Shown in pieces: positions 6,566 through 12,815 of a stretch of 22,518 nucleotides of DNA. Source of the stretch: CAYFQB01 sp964345225 (lineage in GTDB: Bacteria > Nitrospirota > Thermodesulfovibrionia > Thermodesulfovibrionales > UBA6898); the NCBI GenBank assembly GCA_964345225.1, contig CAYFQB010000028.1:1-22518 (forward strand), read 5' to 3'. The number at the start of each line of letters is the position of its first letter. Position 1 is the first letter of the stretch. The notes under the pieces were generated by a model. It was given only the letters and a program-made list of their open reading frames with translations. It had not been told where the DNA came from and searched no databases. A program made the translations under genes and the position numbers.

Positions 6566-7225
6566 TTGAAGATAGTACCTGCAATTCTTGCAGAGAATTT
6601 GGAAGATTTCATTTTAAGGTTAAGGCAGGCAGAAAAATTTACTGATTATGTTCAAATTGACCTTATGGACGGGATTTTCGTGCCTACAAAGAGTTTCCCG
6701 CCTGCGGAAATAAAAAATGTCAGCACATCCTTATCCTTTGAGGTACATCTCATGGTTAAGGAACCCTCAGCTTATATGAGCCTTATCGGCAACAAGGGGC
6801 TGAAAAAGGTTATATTCCATTTCGAGTCTGACGTTCAGCAACTTGATTTAATAAATAGGATAAAAGAAACGGGACTTTCTGCAGGAATAGCTATCAAGCC
6901 TGAAACAGAAATAGATGAATTCAGAAATACAGCAGAATACGCTGATGCACTGCTGTTTCTTGCTGTTGACCCCTGCTGTTACGGGAATCCCTTCAGACCA
7001 GAGGTGCTCAACAAAGTAGCCTCTGCAAGAAGGCTTTTCCCGGATAAAATTATCGGTGTTGACGGCGGTGTCTCACTCGATAACTTGATGTCTTTTGTTG
7101 AACTCGGGGTAGATTATGTCTGTGTAGGAAGCAGGGTTTTCCTTAAGGGCACCCCTGAAAAGAATTACAGGCTGTTTACAGATATGTTAAAAAAATATAA
7201 TGATGAAACCTCTAAGAGAACTTGA
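6566..7225 (+). CDS. rpe: Divergent ribulose-phosphate 3-epimerase
   Basis: A 219-aa TIM barrel of the ribulose-phosphate 3-epimerase family, which interconverts ribulose 5-phosphate and xylulose 5-phosphate. Recognisable elements: VPAILAEN (usual PSILSAD), VQIDLMDGIFVP (residues 29-40), FEVHLMV with H61, IFHFES, AIKPET, GVDGGVS with the second catalytic Asp, and DYVCVGSRVF at the phosphate end. Two features are atypical. The first metal-ligand His of HxDxMDG is Gln30 here, and the flexible loop NPGFGGQ is replaced by VDPCCYGNPF. The two acid/base aspartates (D32 and the one in VDGG) are kept. Activity on a related sugar phosphate is therefore possible. The start is TTG at 6566, with GGGGGT at -9, matching the family N-terminus. 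It opens the rpe-tal-gnd-zwf-pgl operon; the next gene is 21 nt downstream. Confidence 0.78.
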   Translation: MKIVPAILAENLEDFILRLRQAEKFTDYVQIDLMDGIFVPTKSFPPAEIKNVSTSLSFEVHLMVKEPSAYMSLIGNKGLKKVIFHFESDVQQLDLINRIKETGLSAGIAIKPETEIDEFRNTAEYADALLFLAVDPCCYGNPFRPEVLNKVASARRLFPDKIIGVDGGVSLDNLMSFVELGVDYVCVGSRVFLKGTPEKNYRLFTDMLKKYNDETSKRT

Positions 7226-7246
7226 CAGAAAAATAAAGGAGATAAT

Positions 7247-8110
7247 ATGAAACCACCTGATCTTCAAACAAGAATATTCTTAGACGGCGGTGACCCGGAA
7301 GAGACAAAGGAAATCAAAAAACTTCTTGGATTTCTTGACGGTCAGACTACGAACCCTACACTTATTTCAAAAAACCCTGTTGCCAGAGAACTCATCACAA
7401 GAGGGAAAAAATTCACTGAAGAGGAAATTATGAATTTCTATAAAGATGTAGTAAAGGAAGTTTCAGTGCTCGTACCTCAAGGATCTATTTCTGTAGAGGT
7501 TTATTCAGATCATTCCACTACAGCCGGGCAGATGCTAGATCAGGGGAAAGAGATGTTCTCCTGGATTCCCAACGCACATATCAAATTCCCTTCTTCAAGA
7601 GAAGGATTAAAAGCCGCTGAACAGGCTGTAAAAGATAGTCTTCGTGTAAATATAACCCTCTGTTTCACGCAGGAACAGGCAGCTGCAGTGTTTGCTGCAA
7701 CACTTGGTGCAAAAAAGGGCGATGTATTCATATCCCCATTTATCGGCCGCCTCGATGACAGGGAACAAAACGGTATGGATTTAATCGCAAATATTATAAA
7801 AATGTACAAGAGCAGTGACGGTCATGTAGAAGTCCTAACAGCAAGTGTCAGAAATTTAGATCACCTTCAATATGCATTGAATCTGGGCTCAGATATAATC
7901 ACCGTACCTTTTAAAATACTTAAGGAATGGAGCGATAAAGGACTCACCATCCCCGGAAACGATTACGTTTATAATTCAAGGAATTTAAAAGCGATTCCCT
8001 ATAAGGATATATCTCTTACAAAAAAATGGCATGACTATGATATCACACACGATTTAACTGATAAAGGGATGAAGAGGTTTTCAGAAGACTGGAATGAATT
8101 GATCAAATAG
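7247..8110 (+). CDS. tal: Transaldolase
   Basis: A 287-aa transaldolase-family class I aldolase, which transfers a dihydroxyacetone unit between sugar phosphates in the non-oxidative pentose phosphate branch. Visible motifs: FLDGGDPEE (D13 region), DGQTTNPTLISKNP at 31-44, VEVYSD with Glu84, HIKFPSS with the Schiff-base Lys113, NITLCFTQEQAAA, and FISPFIGRLDDR. The C-terminal part, HLQYALNLGSDIITVPFKILKEW, closes the barrel as usual. The N-terminus resembles short, TalA/MipB-like forms, but length (287) and the C-terminal extension place it between the small (about 215 aa) and long (about 320 aa) groups. AAAGGAG lies 6 nt before the ATG. It sits 21 nt after rpe and 62 nt before gnd, consistent with one operon. 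Confidence 0.88.
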   Translation: MKPPDLQTRIFLDGGDPEETKEIKKLLGFLDGQTTNPTLISKNPVARELITRGKKFTEEEIMNFYKDVVKEVSVLVPQGSISVEVYSDHSTTAGQMLDQGKEMFSWIPNAHIKFPSSREGLKAAEQAVKDSLRVNITLCFTQEQAAAVFAATLGAKKGDVFISPFIGRLDDREQNGMDLIANIIKMYKSSDGHVEVLTASVRNLDHLQYALNLGSDIITVPFKILKEWSDKGLTIPGNDYVYNSRNLKAIPYKDISLTKKWHDYDITHDLTDKGMKRFSEDWNELIK

Positions 8111-8172
8111 CAACGGGATATTAATTCCGATTATTTAAATCAGGTATTTGACAGCAAGGAGGAAAGATATAT

Positions 8173-9084
8173 ATGCAGATAGGAATGGTTGGTCTTGGTC
8201 GAATGGGTATGAATATGGCACTGCGACTGCTTCAGGGAAAAAATAAAGTTGTAGCATACAACCGTTCACCCGATAAGGTGGATGAAATAGCAAAAAAAGG
8301 TGCAAACGGCGCATACTCCCTTGAGGAACTGGTTGGGAAACTGAAGCCACCGCGTGCAATATGGATTATGCTGCCATCGGGCAAGCCGGTCGACGACGCT
8401 ATTGACAACCTTAGAGGCCTTCTTTCTAAAGGAGATATCATTTTAGATGGTGGAAACAGTTTTTATAAGGACGATATCCAGCGTGAAAAGCGGCTTAAAT
8501 CATCCGGCATACATTACATGGATGTGGGTGTCAGCGGCGGCGTATGGGGACTTAAGATAGGATACTGCCTTATGGTCGGCGGAAATGCAAAGATCTACAA
8601 AAGGCTTGAACCTATATTTAAAACGCTTGCACCGAAAGACGGGTATCTTTACTGCGGACATGTAGGTGCGGGGCATTTTGTCAAGATGGTTCATAACGGT
8701 ATTGAATACGGCATGATGTCGGCTTATGGGGAAGGCTTTGAGATATTGAAATCATCGCCATATGGTGACCAAATGGACTTTGCAAAGATCTCACACCTGT
8801 GGAATCAGGGAAGTGTAATAAGATCGTGGCTTCTTGAACTCGCTGAATCTGCATTCAAGAAAGACAGGCATCTATTAAATATTGAGGCTTACGTAGAGGA
8901 TTCAGGAGAAGGAAGATGGACTATTCAGCAGGCAATAGATACAGCTGTGCCTGCACCTGTAATCACCTCTTCACTATTTCAGCGATTCCGTTCCCGTAAA
9001 AAAGGTGTTTTCTCTGACAGGCTTCTTGCCGCATTAAGAAACGAATTCGGCGGTCACCCCGTTAAAAAGAGGACTCAAAAATGA
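8173..9084 (+). CDS. gnd: 6-phosphogluconate dehydrogenase (decarboxylating), short form
   Basis: A 303-aa enzyme of the short, YqeC/GndA-like form of 6-phosphogluconate dehydrogenase, which converts 6-phosphogluconate to ribulose 5-phosphate and CO2. The N-terminal Rossmann fold starts with MVGLGRMGMNMALRL; YNRSPDKVDE after beta-2 has no clear Arg-rich NADP signature beyond NR, so coenzyme choice (NAD or NADP) is open. DGGNSFYKDD, DVGVSGGVWGLKIGYCLMVGG and GHFVKMVHNGIEYG with catalytic Lys171 are the classic substrate and catalytic motifs. Long forms have about 470 aa; this length is normal for the short group. GCAAGGAGGAAAG before the ATG is a strong ribosome binding site. Its TGA overlaps the ATG of zwf (ATGA), so translation of the two is coupled. 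Confidence 0.93.
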   Translation: MQIGMVGLGRMGMNMALRLLQGKNKVVAYNRSPDKVDEIAKKGANGAYSLEELVGKLKPPRAIWIMLPSGKPVDDAIDNLRGLLSKGDIILDGGNSFYKDDIQREKRLKSSGIHYMDVGVSGGVWGLKIGYCLMVGGNAKIYKRLEPIFKTLAPKDGYLYCGHVGAGHFVKMVHNGIEYGMMSAYGEGFEILKSSPYGDQMDFAKISHLWNQGSVIRSWLLELAESAFKKDRHLLNIEAYVEDSGEGRWTIQQAIDTAVPAPVITSSLFQRFRSRKKGVFSDRLLAALRNEFGGHPVKKRTQK

Positions 9085-10637
9085 ACAATCCGCTTGAAGG
9101 TATTTCCTCGGAAATCAAAGGCAAAATAATCCACAAAACGGTGGAGCGTTGCGATATCGACATTCCGGAACCTTTCTGTATTGTAATATTCGGGGCCTCA
9201 GGTGACCTGACAAAAAGAAAGATAATTCCATCAATCTACCGTCTCAATAAACTTAGGCTCCTCCCTGAAAATTTCTTTGTTATAGGAAGTGCCAGAGCAG
9301 AAATGAAAGACGAGGACTTCCGTTCTTCAATGAGGGATGCTGTCAAAAAGACATACCCTGGTGAATTTGAGAATAGTTTCTGGATGAAATTTGCCAAGAA
9401 GCTTTATTACCTGCAGGTTGACTATGCTGATGTAAACACATACAGGGCACTAAGACAGAATATCCTGCCTTTTGAAAAAAAGCACCGCACAATAGGAAAT
9501 AGAATCTTCTATCTGGCCACCCCACCGACAGTTATTGAACCAATAATATTAAATCTTGGTGAATCAGGCCTGTCACAGAATGACATCGGATACACCCATA
9601 TTGTTATCGAGAAACCATTCGGAAGTGACTTGGAATCAGCCAGTTGGCTAAACAGTATGCTCAATAGGTATTTTGATGAAACACAAATCTATCGTATGGA
9701 CCATTATCTGGCAAAGGAGAACGTCCAGAATATACTCATGTTCCGGTTCGCTAACTCTATCTTTGAACCCCTCTGGAACAGGAGGTATATAGACCATATA
9801 CAGATAACGGTTTCAGAAAAACTTGGGGTCGAACACAGGGCCGGATATTATGATAAAGCCGGAGTGATACGTGATATGTTTCAGAACCATCTGCTTCAGC
9901 TCTTTGCACTTACTGCCATGGAACCTCCATCTATCTTCGAGGCTGACAGGGTCAGGGACGAAAAGGTAAAGGTTTTTCGATCCATTAGACCATTTCCGCT
10001 CGACAGACTTGAAGATCATATTGTAATCGGACAGTACGGCAGCGGGAGAATCAACAAAAAAGAAGTTGTAGCATACAGGGATGAACCAGGGATTGCACCC
10101 GAATCCATAACTCCCACTTATGCGGCAATAAAAGTATTTGTCGACAACTGGAGATGGAACGGGGTACCTTTTTATCTCCGTTCAGGCAAAAGGCTTTCAA
10201 AACAGAAAGCAGAAATATCCATAATTTATAAACCTGTTCCACATATGATGTTTTCAAACAGGATTGAGCAGGAGATTGAGCCAAATACACTTATATTCAG
10301 GGTACACCCTAATGAGGGATTCAACATTATTTTTCAGACAAAAAATCCTGGTTCCAAGTTATGCCTGAACTCGGTATTGATGGATTTTACGTACCAGAGT
10401 GTCTTCATGCTTGACGCCTATGAACGTATACTCCTTGACTGCATGGAGGGCGACCAGATGCTCTTTGTAAGGGCAGACGGTGTTGAACACACATGGGCAT
10501 TACTTACGCCTGTGATTCAAAAACTTGAAGCTGAAACAAGTCAGGAGAAATTCCCTAATTACGTTTCAGGTTCTTCCGGACCCTCAGGGGCAGATACACT
10601 AATAGAGCGGGATGGTCGTAAATGGAGGCCGATCTGA
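9081..10637 (+). CDS. zwf: Glucose-6-phosphate 1-dehydrogenase
   Basis: A 518-aa glucose-6-phosphate dehydrogenase, first oxidative step of the pentose phosphate pathway, giving 6-phosphogluconolactone and reduced nicotinamide. The nucleotide-binding start is IVIFGASGDLTKRK (34-47), with ARAEMKDE after beta-2. The substrate motif appears as YRMDHYLAKENVQN near 204-217 (usual RIDHYLGKE), and the catalytic His is in DMFQNHLLQ at about residue 270. VIEKPFGSDLESA, VDNWRWNGVPFYLRSGKRL and the C-terminal PDAYE-like LDAYERILLDCMEGD are typical. Length fits the family (about 480-520). The ATG overlaps the gnd stop by 4 nt, and pgl begins 16 nt before the zwf stop, so gnd, zwf and pgl are translationally coupled and would be made together. 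Confidence 0.95.
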   Translation: MNNPLEGISSEIKGKIIHKTVERCDIDIPEPFCIVIFGASGDLTKRKIIPSIYRLNKLRLLPENFFVIGSARAEMKDEDFRSSMRDAVKKTYPGEFENSFWMKFAKKLYYLQVDYADVNTYRALRQNILPFEKKHRTIGNRIFYLATPPTVIEPIILNLGESGLSQNDIGYTHIVIEKPFGSDLESASWLNSMLNRYFDETQIYRMDHYLAKENVQNILMFRFANSIFEPLWNRRYIDHIQITVSEKLGVEHRAGYYDKAGVIRDMFQNHLLQLFALTAMEPPSIFEADRVRDEKVKVFRSIRPFPLDRLEDHIVIGQYGSGRINKKEVVAYRDEPGIAPESITPTYAAIKVFVDNWRWNGVPFYLRSGKRLSKQKAEISIIYKPVPHMMFSNRIEQEIEPNTLIFRVHPNEGFNIIFQTKNPGSKLCLNSVLMDFTYQSVFMLDAYERILLDCMEGDQMLFVRADGVEHTWALLTPVIQKLEAETSQEKFPNYVSGSSGPSGADTLIERDGRKWRPI

Positions 10638-11380
10638 ACAAAAGGGTTCTTGTATTACCTGACCCGGAAGTCTTGAGCCACAGGGCTGCTTCAATATTTA
10701 TAGAACTGGCTTGCAGTAGTATAGATGCAAAAGGTAGGTTTATAGTCGCTATCTCTGGCGGAACTACCCCAAAAAGGCTGTTTGACCTGCTTGGTACACT
10801 ATACAGCAACAATGTAGAGTGGGTTAAAGTAGAATTTTTCTGGGCTGATGAACGCTGCGTTCCCAAGGAACATGATGAAAGTAATTTTAGAGGCGCTTAC
10901 TCGGCAATGCTATCAAGAGTTCCTGTGGCAGAGTCGAATATCCACAGAATTAAGGGAGAACTTGAACCTGAGGAAGGGGCACGCCAGTATGAAAATGAGA
11001 TAAGGAAGTGCTTTGGCAAATCGTCACTGCCGGTATTCGACCTAATTCTTCTTGGAATTGGAGAAGACGGTCATACTGCTTCTCTCTTCCCGGGCTCTAA
11101 ATCACTGGAAGAGTCAGAAAGGCTCGCAATTCCTGTTTATGTCGAAAGACTCAAAAGCTGGCGCGTAACATTAACTCTCCCGGTACTTAATAATGCCAGG
11201 CATACGCTTTTTCTTGCGACCGGGTCAAACAAAACTGATGTTCTTGCGGAAGTGTTTGAGAAAAGAAATAGTGAAAGTCTTTTACCTGCTGGCCTTATAC
11301 GGCCTGTTCATGGCGATATAACGTGGTTAGTCGATAAAGAGGCAGCAGCAAAGCTGAAAAGAATAACACCAGGATATTAA
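10622..11380 (+). CDS. pgl: 6-phosphogluconolactonase
   Basis: A 252-aa DevB-type 6-phosphogluconolactonase, which hydrolyses the lactone made by Zwf to 6-phosphogluconate. Motifs in order: AISGGTTPKRLFDLLG at about 43-58, VEFFWADERCVPKEHDESNFRGA, IHRIKGELEPEEGARQYE, FDLILLGIGEDGHTASLFPGS with the catalytic GxDGHTASLFP core, and RVTLTLPVLNNARHTLFLATG. The fold is the isomerase-like domain also seen in NagB. The ATG at 10622 lies inside the end of zwf (16-nt overlap); GGTCGTAA is the only weak site before it, consistent with re-initiation after zwf. Being the last gene of the operon, it is followed by about 100 nt before the lipoprotein gene. Length equals the family norm of 220-260 aa. Confidence 0.94.
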   Translation: MEADLNKRVLVLPDPEVLSHRAASIFIELACSSIDAKGRFIVAISGGTTPKRLFDLLGTLYSNNVEWVKVEFFWADERCVPKEHDESNFRGAYSAMLSRVPVAESNIHRIKGELEPEEGARQYENEIRKCFGKSSLPVFDLILLGIGEDGHTASLFPGSKSLEESERLAIPVYVERLKSWRVTLTLPVLNNARHTLFLATGSNKTDVLAEVFEKRNSESLLPAGLIRPVHGDITWLVDKEAAAKLKRITPGY

Positions 11381-11478
11381 GCCACAGTAACGACATATTT
11401 AAGTTATTTCTCTTTATATAAGCAGATTGTCTGTGATAAAATCATAAACAGAACTAAAACAACTTAAGGAGGTAATAA

Positions 11479-11907
11479 ATGACATTAATAAAAAGTACAA
11501 TAACAATTCTATTAGTATCTGTATTCCTGTTATTTTTAATTAGTGCATGTGCAACTCACCATTATGAAGGGGCCGCTGTTGGTGGTGCTGTAGGCGGTGT
11601 AGCTGGTGCACTATTAGACGATAGTAACCCGTGGCGAGGCGGCGTTATTGGTGCAGCCCTCGGCGCTTTATTTGGTGCGACAATTTCTGATATCTCTGTC
11701 CGTGGATCGCAAGAAGCTGCAAGAACAAATAAGCCTGTAGAGTACAGAACCGAAGATGGACGTGGTGTATATCGTGCAGATCCACTTGAGTACGATGCAA
11801 AGACAAATTGCAGGAAAGTTCAGGAAAGAGTATGGGAAGACGGACGCCTAATTAAAGACGAAATTAAAGAGGTTTGCGAAGGCGAAAAATTCGAAAGAAG
11901 ATATTAA
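11479..11907 (+). CDS. Glycine-zipper outer-membrane lipoprotein-like protein
   Basis: A 142-aa protein with an N-terminal lipoprotein signal: basic and hydrophobic stretch, then LLFLISAC with Cys24 as the lipidation site (lipobox ISAC). Next come small-residue repeats AAVGGAVGGVAGALL at about 32-46 and RGGVIGAALGALFGATI at about 53-69, the glycine-zipper pattern seen in 17-kDa surface antigen and YMGG-type proteins; these helices can pack in the outer membrane. The C-terminal part (EYRTEDGRGVYRADPLEYDAKTNCRKVQERVWEDGR) is the polar domain usual in this group, with two further Cys. TTAAGGAGG 7 nt before the ATG is a strong start signal. It probably has its own promoter in the 98-nt gap after pgl. 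Role: envelope integrity or stress response, by family resemblance only. Confidence 0.85.
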   Translation: MTLIKSTITILLVSVFLLFLISACATHHYEGAAVGGAVGGVAGALLDDSNPWRGGVIGAALGALFGATISDISVRGSQEAARTNKPVEYRTEDGRGVYRADPLEYDAKTNCRKVQERVWEDGRLIKDEIKEVCEGEKFERRY

Positions 11908-12114
11908 TATAAGGTTCTTATCCCATTTAGTTACTAAAAAACCCTCTCACCCACTCAGTTTGAGTTATAAGAAAAGTGAGAAGTAAGGAGTGAGGAGTAA
12001 GGAGCAGGGAATCAGGGAATCAGGAAAAAAGTAGGCAGTAGGCAGTAAGGAGTAGGCAGTAAATAAAAACAAAGATGCATTTAAACCGCAAAACGTTTAC
12101 GGTTACGAAGCCCG

Positions 12115-12146
12115 CCCTGTCAAGTAAGCTTTTCTACTTTACAGGG
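12115..12146. repeat. Hairpin within the heptamer element
   Basis: CCCTGT (12115-12120) pairs with ACAGGG (12141-12146); after one mismatch AAGTA pairs with TACTT, leaving an 8-10 nt loop. Flanking sequence is also loosely complementary (ACGAAGCCCG against TCCGTTTCGGT), and GTTTACGGTTACG and GGTTATCGTTTACG flank it. It could be a transcribed structure or the core of a repeat element. Confidence 0.5.
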
Positions 12147-12296
12147 TCCGTTTCGGTTATCGTTTACGTGTTTATTTAGTTTCTCCGGTTTCTCTAGTTT
12201 CCCCGGTTTATTTGGTTTAAGGACAATTTAATTCTCAGAATTGGAAGTGAGCTGAGCCCCCAGTTAAATAAACATATAATGACAATTAACGGGGCA

Positions 12297-12342
12297 GGCT
12301 GGAATTAATGCTTCGCATTGGAAGATAGCCTTCGGCTGGAAT
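12297..12342. repeat. Tandem mini-hairpins with GGCTGGAAT boundaries
   Basis: The 9-mer GGCTGGAAT occurs at 12297-12305 and 12334-12342. Between them are two tiny stem-loops with the same TTC loop: AATGC-TTC-GCATT (12307-12319) and AGCC-TTC-GGCT (12327-12337). The shared loop with changing, compensated stems suggests a repeated structural unit rather than chance. Confidence 0.45.
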
Positions 12343-12666
12343 ATATATATTTATATAGTTTATTTAGTTCATTTACTGCTTAGTGCTTACTTCCTACTCC
12401 CTACTTTTTATCTTTTACTCCTTACTCCTTACTCCTTACTCCTCACTCCTCACTTTTCACTTTTAACCGCCTCTAGAAACTAGAAAGATGAAGTTTTTAA
12501 AAGGAAAAATATCTTCATCATTTATTCATATTATTTTCATCATTTCTTCAAATAATTGATATATTTTTAAACTAACAAGAAATTAAATAGGTGGGTGCCA
12601 TAAAAGAGTCCAGGACTTGCAGTTGCTTTATTGATTTAAATGACGGTTAAATGATAGAGGAAGTCC

Positions 12667-12732
12667 ATGGCATACGAAAAATTTCTATATTCATCATATG
12701 GGAGGCCCGGCGCTTATAGACATAACCGGTAA
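12667..12732 (+). CDS. Doubtful 21-aa small ORF
   Basis: ATG at 12667 is preceded by AGAGGA with a 5-nt gap, and 21 codons follow to a TAA at 12730-12732. The peptide begins MAYEKFLYSSYG and ends GAYRHNR, so it is aromatic and basic. About 30 nt later a strong hairpin (12761-12792) is followed by TTTCTCC on this strand. The arrangement is that of a tiny transcription unit, but such frames arise by chance and I recognise no family. Confidence 0.18.
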   Translation: MAYEKFLYSSYGRPGAYRHNR

Positions 12733-12760
12733 AACAATAATCTCCCATATTGCCCCAGAA

Positions 12761-12792
12761 GGCAGTCAGGCAATTCCCTCCACCTGGCTGCC
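12761..12792. terminator. Terminator-like hairpin between converging units
   Basis: GGCAGTCAGG (12761-12770) pairs with CCTGGCTGCC (12783-12792): ten base pairs with one G-U pair and a 12-nt loop. It lies 24 nt past the stop of the minus-strand GH15-DUF547 gene and has a short TTTCT tail on the plus strand. The T run is poor on both strands, so efficiency is uncertain, but the position is right for ending transcription of the GH15 gene. Confidence 0.5.
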
Positions 12793-12815
12793 TTTCTCCC
12801 GCATATTCTATTGAT

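Larger units (their letters stand above)
11971..12466. repeat. Long inverted repeat built from degenerate heptamers
   Basis: The left arm (11971-12063) is purine-rich and made of 7-nt units such as GTAAGGA, GTGAGGA, GTAGGCA; the right arm (12373-12466) is the pyrimidine-rich reverse complement. Over a 39-nt alignable block (left from about 12025, ending GCAGTAAAT) I count 34 identities, and the outer parts (AAAAGTGAG against CACTTTT ends) also match. The arms are about 93 nt each and enclose about 310 nt. I see no transposase, so this is either a non-autonomous element, a MITE-like remnant, or a cruciform-forming repeat. Confidence 0.75.
11908..12815. other. Repeat-rich intergenic stretch of about 900 nt
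   Basis: No conserved gene is visible. The stretch starts with GGTTCTTATCCCATTTAGTT (11913-11932), a near copy of which lies at 19233-19252. It then holds a long inverted repeat of degenerate heptamers (11971-12063 and 12373-12466), an imperfect hairpin at 12115-12146, two mini-hairpins at 12307-12337, an AT-rich zone at about 12480-12600, a doubtful 21-codon frame at 12667-12732, and a terminator-like hairpin at 12761-12792. Base composition changes sharply between purine-rich, pyrimidine-rich and AT-rich blocks. Confidence 0.7.

Noticed and set aside
11971..12063. CRISPR array
   Set aside because: Repeat units are 7 nt, contiguous and degenerate, with no spacers and no cas genes.
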